A DNA stretch of 48,129 bases, taken from NCBI GenBank assembly GCA_947466585.1, contig CANIEU010000017.1, positions 1 to 48,129 of the forward strand, written 5' to 3'. Position numbers and translations under genes: made by a program. This document shows positions 1-7,745 of the stretch, piece after piece (position 1 is the first letter of the stretch; the number at the start of each line of letters is the position of its first letter). The notes beneath the pieces are model-generated. The model saw only the letters and a program-made list of their open reading frames with translations. It did not search any database and had not been told where the DNA came from. This DNA comes from Fibrobacterota bacterium. GTDB taxonomy: Bacteria; Fibrobacterota; Fibrobacteria; UBA11236.

Positions 1-4
1 AAAG

Positions 5-80
<76 letters not shown>

Positions 81-91
81 ACTGAGGCGGG

Positions 92-121
92 AAAATATAA
101 CCGTTCCGACCAAGATTTCAA
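92..121 (-). promoter_or_regulatory. Promoter of tRNA-Lys
   Basis: On the minus strand TTG (121-119), a 19-nt spacer and TATATTTT (99-92) stand about 12 nt before the tRNA 5' end. The layout matches the Bacteroidetes-type -33 TTG and -7 TAnnTTTG elements seen at recA, rpmE and the right-end leader. Confidence 0.55.
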
Positions 122-318
122 CGCCTCCGGGGCGGCCAAACCCGGGAAAAACTGCTCGGGATGCAGCGCGAACCGGTCTGCGGGGCGATATATTCACCCA
201 AGCCGGCGGAACGTGCGCGCAGATTCCCGAACAGGGAACAAACCACGCAGCGCCTCGACCTCTCCGAACTTTATTCGCGCCTTCGGATCCCGTCCGCAAG
301 CTGCTGCAAAGGTGATTC

Positions 319-1422
319 ATGAACCCTGCCACACGCCTCGGAATTCTCATCGGCGCCCTCGCCCTGCTCGCACCTGCTGTGCGCGCCCAAACCGCCGCCG
401 ACTCGGGATGGCGCCCGCTCTTCAACGGCGCGAATTTCAACGGCCTCTACGTATATGCCGTGGGCACAGGCGTGGTGAACATTGCCAACGACTCGGCCGT
501 GGTGCGCATCGGAAGCCAGACGACCTCCAATGCGATGTTCCGCGTAGACAGCGGTTACATCCGCGTGAACGGCTCGCCGAACGGATATATCGGCAGCATC
601 CGCCAGTATTCGCATTACCGCCTGCGCGTGCAGTACCGTTGGCCCGCCGGCACATCTGCCACCGCCAATGCGGGAATGCTGGTGCACATCGATAGCGCCC
701 AGGTGCGCGCGCCCGGTTTCAGCAATAGCAACAACCGTCCGCGGTCCATCGAGGTCAACATGAAGCGCGATCTGAACGATCCGATGAGTCTCTGGGCCGC
801 GTCAAACCTGGGTCCGACGATCGCCACGAACGTGCAGGATTCCTCCATCGCCATTCCGCTGTACGTGCCGACAGGCGGCATCCGGTGGATCGCCAACCCT
901 TCTAACAAGCGCACCATCCGTTCTTCGCTGACCAATCCCGAGTTGGCACTCGGCCAGTGGAATCAGGGAGAGTACCTGTTGCGCGGCGCAGACAGCGGCG
1001 TCTTCACCTTGAACGGTCAGGTGCGCACGCGGGGTTACGACTTCCGTGCTTCGGCCGTCTCCACCGGTGCCGACACCGCAAAAAAATACGGGCGCGGAAA
1101 CGTGGTGCTGCAATCGGAGGGCGCCCAAATCTGGTACCGCAACTTCGAGATTCAGGAACTGGACTCGATCACCGGTATCCCTTTGTTTGCGACTACCGCC
1201 ATCCGTTCCACGCTATTGAAACGGATCCCGACGGGGCGGTCGGGCGCATGGATCGCGCATACCGGAACCTTCGCGCGCCTCACCGTTCCCGAAGGCTATT
1301 CCGGCGTCGCCCTTTACAATCTCACCGGTCGTCAGGTGTGGCTGTACCGCGGCAAGGCAGGTAGCGTGAACGTTCCCTCGGGAGTTGAGAAAGGCGCCTT
1401 GCGCGCCCTCTACTTACGCTGA
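319..1422 (+). CDS. Secreted DUF1080 (3-keto-disaccharide hydrolase-like) protein with C-terminal sorting-type domain
   Basis: 367 residues. Residues 1 to about 23 form a signal peptide (hydrophobic LGILIGALALLAP ending VRA). The body, about 30-275, has DUF1080/concanavalin-like features: a start like WRPLFNGANFNGLYVY, an internal GMLVHID strand and the closing IWYRNFEIQELDS motif typical of this family, members of which hydrolyse 3-keto-glycosides or bind carbohydrate. Residues about 300-367 form a small beta-rich domain with the LTGRQVW pattern of type IX-like sorting domains. The ATG follows AAGGTG at a suitable distance. It converges with the DUF5683 gene and probably stands alone. The substrate cannot be told. 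A paralogue of the same architecture lies at 41819-43150. Confidence 0.75.
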   Translation: MNPATRLGILIGALALLAPAVRAQTAADSGWRPLFNGANFNGLYVYAVGTGVVNIANDSAVVRIGSQTTSNAMFRVDSGYIRVNGSPNGYIGSIRQYSHYRLRVQYRWPAGTSATANAGMLVHIDSAQVRAPGFSNSNNRPRSIEVNMKRDLNDPMSLWAASNLGPTIATNVQDSSIAIPLYVPTGGIRWIANPSNKRTIRSSLTNPELALGQWNQGEYLLRGADSGVFTLNGQVRTRGYDFRASAVSTGADTAKKYGRGNVVLQSEGAQIWYRNFEIQELDSITGIPLFATTAIRSTLLKRIPTGRSGAWIAHTGTFARLTVPEGYSGVALYNLTGRQVWLYRGKAGSVNVPSGVEKGALRALYLR

Positions 1423-1439
1423 GGGATGCACTGAATTTG

Positions 1440-1470
1440 ATGCCGAAGCGGGCGCGCCCGCAACCGCATT
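1440..1470. terminator. Possible bidirectional terminator
   Basis: A perfect 14-bp palindrome GCGGGCGCGCCCGC (1448-1461) is flanked by ATGC and GCAT that extend the stem. It sits between the stops of two convergent genes. There is no clear T-run on either strand, so it may only be a 3'-end stabilising hairpin. Confidence 0.45.
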
Positions 1471-1471
1471 C

Positions 1472-2515
1472 TTAGAAGGTGACCGTCGCGATGAAGGAGA
1501 GCGGCTCAAGTCCCGGACCGATGGCATAACGGTTCGGGCTGTCGAAATCGGATAGCGCCGCATCCACCATACCGTCCATGATCGAATACACGTGCAGCAC
1601 GGCGATGCCCCAGAAATACTGGTTACGCTTGCGCCGGTATAACGTGCGATCCACTTCCAGGTCCGAAACATTGGAGCTGTAACCCTCCCCCGCTTCGGCC
1701 CGTGCTGCCGCCAGCGATACGTTGAGGGAACGCACCACGTTTTGGCGCGACCATGCCGATACAGCCGAGGCGCCGTGCGCCATCCATAGCATGCCGAACT
1801 TTCCGTAGCTCGCGTTGTATAACTGGCCGCCCCCGGGAAATAACAAGCCGTAGACGAAGGCGCGCTTCACCGAACGCGGCGGCGGCACAGGGTTGCGGCT
1901 GCGCAGGGCGATGTCGATCGCATCGGCCATACCGTAAAAATGCAGGCCCGCCGCCCACGCCCTCTGCGAGTTCGCCAGGTCGCGATATTGCGTATGCAGG
2001 GAGGCGTTGCGCCGGGCTTCCTGAGTCCACCCATCCAGATCTGCGCGCGCCGTGGCATCGTCGGGATGCAGCGCCCAACGTTGCGCGGCCGCATCAACTG
2101 AATCGAGGTTGCGACGGATCTCGCGCGAGCGGGTCGGCAGGTCCACGTGGTAGGTGTAGAGCGACAACCCGAAGAGCACCGTTTCCATGCCGAGCAAGAA
2201 GGAGCCGCGCACCGTATGGCCGCCGTAGAACTGGCCTCCGCCCGGAAACACCGTCGACAGGCCCAGTGCGAGCGGCAAGGAAATCGGATGATCGGGTACG
2301 CCCCAATCATGCACGGGCATGCTGTCGAGCGCGGGAATGCCGGAGAGCGGACGGGACGCTAGCTGCGCATCTGGCTTGGTTTCTGCTAGGGATTCTGCCT
2401 GGGCGCGCGGGACGAAAAATATCCCCAGCGCGAGTGTGGCGACCAGCACCCAGCGCGGGGCGACGGACACGCCGAGAACCGCTTTTTTAAAGCCGAATAA
2501 ACGCATTGCCATCAT
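1472..2515 (-). CDS. DUF5683-like membrane protein with duplicated FPGGGQ motif
   Basis: 347 residues. The N-terminus is a signal peptide or anchor (hydrophobic 21-36, then RAQA|ES). The core motif FPGGGQ(F/L)Y occurs twice, at about 90-97 and 226-233, each followed by a hydrophobic segment (SFLLGMETVLFGL and FGMLWMAHGASAVSA). A third such segment, YFWGIAVLHVYSIMDGMVDA, follows at about 300-319. This is the signature of DUF5683 proteins, common and uncharacterised in Bacteroidota and relatives. The open frame begins ATG-ATG-GCA-ATG. A TATCTTAT element abuts the first ATG, so the third ATG (2506) is an equally good start. It is divergent from cinA, 34 bp away. Confidence 0.65.
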   Translation of the reverse strand: MMAMRLFGFKKAVLGVSVAPRWVLVATLALGIFFVPRAQAESLAETKPDAQLASRPLSGIPALDSMPVHDWGVPDHPISLPLALGLSTVFPGGGQFYGGHTVRGSFLLGMETVLFGLSLYTYHVDLPTRSREIRRNLDSVDAAAQRWALHPDDATARADLDGWTQEARRNASLHTQYRDLANSQRAWAAGLHFYGMADAIDIALRSRNPVPPPRSVKRAFVYGLLFPGGGQLYNASYGKFGMLWMAHGASAVSAWSRQNVVRSLNVSLAAARAEAGEGYSSNVSDLEVDRTLYRRKRNQYFWGIAVLHVYSIMDGMVDAALSDFDSPNRYAIGPGLEPLSFIATVTF

Positions 2516-2537
2516 AAGATAGAACCGGCAATGTCCC

Positions 2538-2545
2538 TATATTTG
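2538..2545 (+). promoter_or_regulatory. -7 element TATATTTG directly before cinA
   Basis: TATATTTG is a perfect TAnnTTTG. Only 4 nt separate it from the cinA ATG at 2550 and there is no Shine-Dalgarno, so transcription would begin at or next to the start codon. No TTG is present 19-20 nt upstream. Confidence 0.55.
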
Positions 2546-2549
2546 AAAG

Positions 2550-3878
2550 ATGCGCGTAGGACTCCTCAACATCGGTGACGAACTGCTGGCCGGCAAGATC
2601 CTCAACACCAACGCCCGGGACTTAGGGCTTTGGCTCGGGGAGTTGGGACACGAGCTGGTTTTCATGGAGACGATACCCGATGGCGTCGAAGCGCTGGTCG
2701 GTACGCTGCGCCATCATCTCGAGGGGCCCTCCGGGCAACCCGATCCGTCCGGTCATGCCACGGCGGCAGCAAGCTGCGATCTGCTCATCGACATGCTCAT
2801 CGTAAGCGGCGGCCTCGGCCCCACCCACGACGACTTCACCCGCGAGGCCCTGGCTGCCTACCTGAACGTGCCGCTTGAACGCAATGCGGAGGCCACCCGC
2901 TGGCTCGCTGCGTTTCTCCGTATCGAACCGGAAGCCATCGGTGCCGGCCAGGCCACGCAGCTGCTCGTGCCGCAAGGGGTCACTCCGCTGCACAACACCG
3001 CCGGCACCGCCTGCGGCCTGCACTTCGAAAAAAACGGCTGCGGAGTCTTCGTCTTCCCCGGCGTGCCGCGCGAATTCCGCATGCTCTTCGACGGCTACTG
3101 CCGGCCCTTGCTCGGGCGCCGTGACGCCGCACTCTTGCGCCGACGGGCCGTCACCTACGGCCTTTCCGAAAGCCGTCAGCGCGACTTCCTGCGCGACTTC
3201 AAGCTGCCGGAGGGCTTTCGCTTCTCCTCTCTGCCCAACGCCACCGGCGTGACCCTCGCGCTCGAAACCTTTGCGCCGACCTCGCCGTCTTCGGAAACCG
3301 AACGTTTGCAAGGCGTGCTCGACGCAGCTTGGGAGGATCTGCTGGGGCGTCTTCCGCAAGAATGCATTGTGAATCGCGACGGCACTCCGCTGGTGCCCAC
3401 CGTCGTGGACCTGCTGCGCCGCAACGGCGCCACCGTGTCGGTGGCCGAATCGTGCACGGGCGGTCTTGTCGGCCACCTCCTCACGGGCGTGCCGGGAAGC
3501 TCTGCGGTTTTCGAACGCGGGTTCCTGACCTACTCCGATGCGGCCAAACACGACCTGCTAGGAGTGCCGCTCGAGGTGCTGCACACACACGGTGCCGTCT
3601 CGGAAGAGACCGCGCGGGCCATGGCCCGCGGCTGCCTCACAGCCGCTCGATCCGACTATGCGATCTCCGTAACCGGCATTGCAGGACCCGATGGGGGTAC
3701 CCCCGAAAAACCCGTGGGCTTGGTGTATGTCGCCGTGGCCTCTGCAAGGGGTGCACAAACGGTGGAATGTGCACGTTTTTTGTTCCGCCAAGACCGCATC
3801 GGAAACCGGAACCTGAGCGCCCACTCCGCGATCAACCAACTCAGGCTATTGATTTTAAAGGACTTACAGGAAATTTAA
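2550..3878 (+). CDS. cinA: CinA: MoCF-like domain plus NMN deamidase domain
   Basis: 442 residues, the usual length for two-domain CinA. The N-terminal part (1 to about 170) is the molybdopterin-binding-like domain, starting [16 protein letters not shown] and containing GGLGPTHDD. The C-terminal part (about 290-440) is the PncC-type nicotinamide mononucleotide amidohydrolase, with AESCTGG and [18 protein letters not shown]. CinA recycles NMN to NaMN in pyridine nucleotide salvage; its link to competence is historical. recA follows 76 nt downstream, the classical cinA-recA pairing, although recA has its own promoter and operator. The start seems to be leaderless: a TAnnTTTG element ends 4 nt before the ATG. 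Confidence 0.95.
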   Translation: MRVGLLNIGDELLAGKILNTNARDLGLWLGELGHELVFMETIPDGVEALVGTLRHHLEGPSGQPDPSGHATAAASCDLLIDMLIVSGGLGPTHDDFTREALAAYLNVPLERNAEATRWLAAFLRIEPEAIGAGQATQLLVPQGVTPLHNTAGTACGLHFEKNGCGVFVFPGVPREFRMLFDGYCRPLLGRRDAALLRRRAVTYGLSESRQRDFLRDFKLPEGFRFSSLPNATGVTLALETFAPTSPSSETERLQGVLDAAWEDLLGRLPQECIVNRDGTPLVPTVVDLLRRNGATVSVAESCTGGLVGHLLTGVPGSSAVFERGFLTYSDAAKHDLLGVPLEVLHTHGAVSEETARAMARGCLTAARSDYAISVTGIAGPDGGTPEKPVGLVYVAVASARGAQTVECARFLFRQDRIGNRNLSAHSAINQLRLLILKDLQEI

Positions 3879-3896
3879 AAAATACCCAAAAATGCA

Positions 3897-3928
3897 TTGC
3901 ACAACTGTGCAGTGCTCATTAGATTTTG
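3897..3928 (+). promoter_or_regulatory. recA promoter with overlapping LexA operator
   Basis: The palindrome TGCACAACTGTGCA (3898-3911) has perfect TGCAC/GTGCA arms around AACT. I recall TGCNC-N4-GTGCA as the LexA box of Fibrobacter succinogenes. It overlaps a -33 TTG (3897-3899), which lies exactly 20 nt before a -7-like TAGATTTTG (3920-3928). Repressor bound here would cover the -33 element. The predicted leader is about 20 nt and contains AAGGAG for recA. Confidence 0.75.
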
Positions 3929-3954
3929 CTCCATCACCATCAAGGAGTGCCGCA

Positions 3955-5094
3955 ATGAGCGAGAAAACCGAAAAGTCCAAGAAGAACGAAAACCGCCCCC
4001 AGGTCAACGAAGAGACCACCAACAAAAAACGTGCGATCGACGCCGCCGTCGCCCTGATCGAAAAGAATCACGGCAAAGGCTCGATCATGTCGCTTGGCTC
4101 GCAGGAAGCCACCGATGTGCCCGTCATCAGCACGGGATGCATCCAGCTCGACATGGCACTCGGGGTGGGCGGTCTCGCCAAAGGCCGCGTCATCGAAATC
4201 TACGGCCCCGAATCTTCGGGTAAAACCACGCTGACCCTGCATGCCATCGCCGAGGCGCAAAAAGCCGGCGGCGTCGCCGCCTTCATCGACGCGGAACACG
4301 CCTTCGATGCGCTCTATGCCCGCCGCCTCGGTGTGGACATCGACAACCTGCTCGTGTCGCAGCCCGACACAGGCGAGCAGGCGCTCGACATTTGCGAAAC
4401 CTTGGTGCGCAGCGGTGCGGTGGACATCATCGTGATCGACTCCGTGGCCGCTCTGGTGCCCCAGGCCGAAATCAACGGCGAAATGGGCGACTCGCACATG
4501 GGTCTGCAGGCGCGCCTCATGTCGCAGGCCTTGCGCAAGCTCACGGGCATTCTGAGCCGCTCCAACTGCTGCTTGGTCTTCATCAACCAGCTCCGCATGA
4601 AGATCGGCGTGATGTTCGGAAACCCCGAAACCACGACAGGCGGCAACGCTCTCAAGTTCTACGCCTCGGTACGTCTCGACATCCGCAAAATCGCCTCGCT
4701 CAAAGAGGGCGATGATGTGGTGGGCAACCGCACACGCGTGAAGGTCGTCAAGAACAAACTCGCGGCTCCGTTCAAACAGTGCGAGTTCGACATTCTGTAT
4801 GGCACGGGTATCTCCCGCGAGGGCAGCTTGCTCGACATGGCGGTCGAACTCGAGATCGTGCAAAAGTCCGGCACTTGGTTCTCGTACGGCAAGGAGCGCA
4901 TCGGTCAAGGCCGTGAAAAAGCGCGCGACTTCCTCCGCGAGAACAAGGAACTGGCTTCGGAAATCGAGTCAAAGATCCGTCAGGCGCAAATCACCGGTCG
5001 CAACGACATCAACGCCAAACTCAACGCCGGCTCCGCCGACGCGGGCGACGCCGGGAATGAGGACTGGAGCGACATCCGCGTCGCGGCGGAGTAG
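3955..5094 (+). CDS. recA: RecA recombinase
   Basis: 379 residues. The ATG at 3955 is chosen over the upstream in-frame ATG at 3892 because AAGGAG (3942-3947) stands 7 nt before it and the 3892 start would run through the LexA operator. Walker [10 protein letters not shown] is at about 84-92, and the DNA-binding and polymerisation motifs [26 protein letters not shown] are intact. The N-terminus is lysine-rich and the tail acidic, as usual. RecA forms the filament for homologous recombination and stimulates LexA self-cleavage, consistent with SOS control by the operator upstream. Confidence 0.98.
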   Translation: MSEKTEKSKKNENRPQVNEETTNKKRAIDAAVALIEKNHGKGSIMSLGSQEATDVPVISTGCIQLDMALGVGGLAKGRVIEIYGPESSGKTTLTLHAIAEAQKAGGVAAFIDAEHAFDALYARRLGVDIDNLLVSQPDTGEQALDICETLVRSGAVDIIVIDSVAALVPQAEINGEMGDSHMGLQARLMSQALRKLTGILSRSNCCLVFINQLRMKIGVMFGNPETTTGGNALKFYASVRLDIRKIASLKEGDDVVGNRTRVKVVKNKLAAPFKQCEFDILYGTGISREGSLLDMAVELEIVQKSGTWFSYGKERIGQGREKARDFLRENKELASEIESKIRQAQITGRNDINAKLNAGSADAGDAGNEDWSDIRVAAE

Positions 5095-5102
5095 ACCCTC
5101 AC

Positions 5103-5125
5103 AAATCGCTTAAAATCAGCGATTT
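5103..5125 (+). terminator. Possible recA terminator
   Basis: A perfect 7-bp inverted repeat AAATCGC/GCGATTT with a 9-nt loop begins 8 nt after the recA stop. It is AT-rich and followed by AACCC rather than a T-run, so termination strength is doubtful. Confidence 0.4.
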
Positions 5126-5159
5126 AACCCAAATTTTCCATCGAATTTCATTGGCCCAA

Positions 5160-5600
5160 CCCGGGCATGCGATGGGTATATTGGATTCAGTGGATCCCCC
5201 TGGATTGCCCCCCTCCCTCACGGGGGGAGACGGTTACCCGGGGTGCTCCAAAGTTTTTCGGTGGTTCCCCGAGTGGGGCCACCCCGCGGTCAGGAGCAAC
5301 GGATTTATCCGGCGGCTCCGACCCCGGTGAGTTTGAGTCGGGCATAACTGCCTCTTCTCTTTTTGGAGGGGAGCAGGGTAGCCGGAGCGAGAACGAGCGA
5401 GGCAAGGAGGCTGAGGAAGCGATACTTACAGTATCGCGACGGAAGCCGACACCGCATCGCGAAGTTCGCAGCCCGGCGGACAGCCCGGCGACGAGCTTCC
5501 TCCGGATGGGTGGAAGACCGCGGGGAGAACCCTACCACGGGCACGGTGTCCGGCGGGGGGATCTCCGCCGCGGCTCTCCCCATCGGATCGGATCCGTCCC
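5160..5600. repeat. Highly structured intergenic element (candidate structured RNA or dispersed repeat)
   Basis: No credible gene lies between recA and the lipoprotein, but the stretch is packed with inverted repeats. Seen directly: GGTGG..CCCC/GGGG..CCACC (5260-5283); a nested stem GGTC-GGAGC-CGGAT/ATCCG-GCTCC-GACC (5288-5323); GGCA/TGCC (5341-5352); GGCT..GCGATACT-TAC-AGTATCGC..AGCC (5409-5447); a tandem 12-mer CAGCCCGGCG (about 5468-5491); and an outer GGGGAGA/TCTCCCC (5522-5528 with 5575-5581) enclosing CGGCGG/CCGCCG. A TATATTGG at about 5173 could be a -7 element on the plus strand. The codon pattern of overlapping ORFs is not gene-like. The strand is unknown. Confidence 0.55.
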
Positions 5601-5611
5601 TTCCAAATTCC

Positions 5612-6091
5612 TTATCGCTTAAAGTCCACCGTCTTGGCTGCGGCATGGCAGCAATCGACTGTCGGAATCTCGAACCAACCCGTGGAATCCACGATCACAC
5701 CGTTCTTCCGAAAGAAAATGCGCTGAACACCGCGCGCCTCGCCAAAACATTGCGGAGCCGACGCATTGACCGCAATCGAAACCGCATCTACGGTATCTCT
5801 CCATCCATCTTCGTGTTGACGCTGGAAGGAGAGCCCGGCGGGAATCGAATCGCGACCGTTGACCGTGAGGCAGAGATTGCGACGGAATTCCTGGGTGCAG
5901 GCGCAATCGGGTGCGTTCATGCCGTTGCGCGCCGGAATCTTCGCATGCACGGAATCCTTGCGGCACCACGAGGCGCAACCGGAGAGGGCAAGCGCGAAAA
6001 TCACGGCAACGAACACCGCAAAGATCATAGGAATAGAGGCCCCGAACGTAGGAAAGCCCGCACGGAGTCTCGAACGGAGGGAGGTCGACAT
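5612..6091 (-). CDS. Small cysteine-containing lipoprotein of unknown function
   Basis: 159 residues if started at the ATG at 6091. An arginine-rich start (RSRLRAG) is followed by a hydrophobic stretch (22-36) and a lipobox LSGC, with the lipidated cysteine at 39. The mature part is about 120 residues and holds several further cysteines (CRKD, CAC, NLC, QCF, DCC), perhaps in disulfides. I do not recognise a family. The longer open frame to 6358 is rejected because it overlaps the upstream gene antisense to nothing useful and lacks a signal at its N-terminus. It starts 10 nt after the stop of the YdjM-like gene and is probably cotranscribed with it. Confidence 0.6.
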   Translation of the reverse strand: MSTSLRSRLRAGFPTFGASIPMIFAVFVAVIFALALSGCASWCRKDSVHAKIPARNGMNAPDCACTQEFRRNLCLTVNGRDSIPAGLSFQRQHEDGWRDTVDAVSIAVNASAPQCFGEARGVQRIFFRKNGVIVDSTGWFEIPTVDCCHAAAKTVDFKR

Positions 6092-6101
6092 GGAGTCCGA
6101 C

Positions 6102-6791
6102 CTACCCTTGCGTCGGAATATTGAGAATGTTGGGTACGGTGCGGTTGCGGTCGATCCAGTAGCCCCACAGCACGAGGAGCCACATGGCGTGACCCGCGAT
6201 GGCGATGGCCTTGACGCTCGGTGGCGGCGGGCCGAAGACGTTGCCCAGGTATATGGCGGCGAGGAACCCGACAAGGCCCCAAAGTGCCCAGGTTCCGGTG
6301 CGGTTTTTGGCGACGGTCGCACGGACGTAAAGCCAGACCCCAAGGATGAAGAGGGCAATTTCGACGATCAGCGTCCAAGTGACGGAGTTCCAGAGGCCGA
6401 GGCCGACGAAGACGCGGCCGCCGGGGACGAGGGGAAGGTCGGGGCGGTGAGTGAGCAGGTCGAGGAACCAGTGGCTGAGCACCAGGAGCGGGACGGTGAC
6501 GGCGGCGGCTATGTTGCGACGGATGAGCATGACGGCCATTCCGAAGAGGCTGGCCCAGAAGACGACGGCAACGAGGCTGTGGGTGATCGGATAGAAGAGA
6601 AAGTTGAGCGGGGTGAATGCCGTGTTGCCGGGCTCGATGGAGACGCGTTCGATGCCCACGAGCAGCAGCGTGGGCCAGAGCAGGTCGATGAACTGCGCGG
6701 CGATGAAGAGCGTGCCGAGCGAAACCGCCGGCGCGGATTTCTTCAGGATGTTTTTAGCCGCGAATCCTGCGGCGAAGTGTCCGATGAACAT
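6102..6791 (-). CDS. YdjM-like membrane-bound metal-dependent hydrolase family protein
   Basis: 229 residues with five to six predicted membrane segments. The N-terminus FIGHFAAGFAAK, followed by LGTLFIAAQFIDLLWP and later PITHSLVAVVFW and LSHWFLDLLTHRPDLP, gives the conserved membrane-embedded His/Asp pattern of the YdjM (PF04307) group. The biochemical role of this family is poorly known; in enterobacteria ydjM is LexA-controlled. I see no LexA-like palindrome here. The short lipoprotein gene follows directly, suggesting a two-gene operon. Confidence 0.6.
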   Translation of the reverse strand: MFIGHFAAGFAAKNILKKSAPAVSLGTLFIAAQFIDLLWPTLLLVGIERVSIEPGNTAFTPLNFLFYPITHSLVAVVFWASLFGMAVMLIRRNIAAAVTVPLLVLSHWFLDLLTHRPDLPLVPGGRVFVGLGLWNSVTWTLIVEIALFILGVWLYVRATVAKNRTGTWALWGLVGFLAAIYLGNVFGPPPPSVKAIAIAGHAMWLLVLWGYWIDRNRTVPNILNIPTQG

Positions 6792-6882
6792 GGGGGCTCC
6801 AGAGGATAAACAATCTGCCGGGGCCGTTGGTCAGCATACGACAGGTGCGGTGGATAAAAGCATAGGAATGATCGAGCTCGAA

Positions 6883-7530
6883 TCAGGACTCGAGTTTTTG
6901 TTGGTAATCGGAGATATCGGCCAACAACTCCCGCGTCCGCGCTTCGACATCCTCCGCCAAACTGATCTCCGTCACCATCGATACCGTGCGCACACCGCCG
7001 CGGAACAGGTCGGGAAGATGATCGCGTTTGATGCCGCCCATGGTCGTCCACGCATAGCGGGTGATGCGGGAGAGACGCAGCACTTCGTCGAGACCGAGGT
7101 GGTGCAGATGTTCTTTCGTGTTGGTCGCGAACATCGGCCCGATGTTGATATTGCTCACCGGCAGATCCTGCGCGGCGAGCACTTCGGCTTCATTGTGCGT
7201 GGAGAGACCGATGATCGCATCAGGACCGAGAATGCGCCGCGCTTCGACGGGGCTCATGTCCTCCTGCCCGAGATGGACGCCGTCGGCGCCGATGCGCGCG
7301 GCGATCTCGACATGGTCGTTGATGATGAGCGTGGCCTTGTAGCCGTGACAGAGAGCCAAGGCTTCGCGGGCCTCGGCTTCGAAGGTCGCATCGGAGAGTT
7401 GTTTGTCACGGAACTGAATTAAACGCGCACCGCCGCGCAGAGCCGCGGCAATGACGTCGATTTTGGAGCGGCCGTTGTTGAGATTGCCGTCGGTGACGAA
7501 GTAGAGGGGAAAGGTTCCAGGAAGATCCAT
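6883..7530 (-). CDS. thiE: Thiamine-phosphate synthase
   Basis: 215 residues, the usual ThiE length, from the ATG at 7530. The longer frame to 7782 runs through palindromic repeats and the argG start and is rejected. ThiE couples HMP-pyrophosphate with the thiazole phosphate to give thiamine phosphate. Visible motifs: LYFVTDG, IQFRDKQLSD, INDHVEIAARIGADGVHLGQED, IGLSTHN, NIGPMFATNTK and GGIKRDHL, in TIM-barrel order. A -7-like TATCTTTT (7544-7537) ends 6 nt before the start and there is no Shine-Dalgarno, so the mRNA may be nearly leaderless. No TPP riboswitch is seen upstream. thiG lies far away at 37.1 kb. Confidence 0.93.
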   Translation of the reverse strand: MDLPGTFPLYFVTDGNLNNGRSKIDVIAAALRGGARLIQFRDKQLSDATFEAEAREALALCHGYKATLIINDHVEIAARIGADGVHLGQEDMSPVEARRILGPDAIIGLSTHNEAEVLAAQDLPVSNINIGPMFATNTKEHLHHLGLDEVLRLSRITRYAWTTMGGIKRDHLPDLFRGGVRTVSMVTEISLAEDVEARTRELLADISDYQQKLES

Positions 7531-7573
7531 ACGGGGAAAAGATAGCCGGGTAGGTGACGCGGAAAGCCCTCCT

Positions 7574-7745
7574 CCCCACCTCGGCGGGGACAGGCTCCGG
7601 CCTCGACACACGCCTGCCCCGGCGCAGGCCGGGGCGCCCGAAAATCCCGACAAATCGCTACCTTTGACCACAATCCCAAGAAAGGCCCGGATCCTCCGGA
7701 CACACGAACATGGCCACGAAGACTTCAGTCCCCGCGAAGGCGGGG
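7574..7745. repeat. Cluster of three REP-like palindromes
   Basis: Three GC-rich inverted repeats stand in 170 bp: CCCC..GGGG (7574-7589), CCCCGG-CGCAGG-CCGGGG (7617-7634) and CCCCGC-GAAG-GCGGGG (7730-7745). The first two lie between thiE and argG. The third is inside the argG reading frame and encodes part of its N-terminal extension. No other occurrence was counted by computation. Confidence 0.5.
7659..7666 (+). promoter_or_regulatory. -7 element TACCTTTG of argG
   Basis: A perfect TAnnTTTG stands 43 nt before the argG ATG, giving a leader of about 40 nt. There is no TTG at the expected -33 position. Confidence 0.45.

Noticed and set aside
1753-2490. A 245-residue ORF opposite the DUF5683 gene
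   Set aside because: Arg/Pro/Ala-rich shadow frame of a GC-rich gene, with no ribosome site and no family features; the same holds for the other long antisense frames, such as those opposite cinA, recA and hrpB.
3892-3954. recA start at the upstream ATG (3892)
   Set aside because: It would place the LexA operator and -7 element inside the coding region; the ATG at 3955 has an AAGGAG at the right distance.
5160-5600. RNase P RNA, tmRNA or SRP RNA in the folded element after recA
   Set aside because: None of the conserved cores (for example GAGGAAAGTCC and ACAGAA for RNase P, the tmRNA tag region, the GGAAG tetraloop of SRP RNA) is found on either strand.
5305-5646. A 113-residue ORF on the minus strand
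   Set aside because: It has no start signal and overlaps the end of the lipoprotein gene; its sequence is explained by the stems of the folded element.
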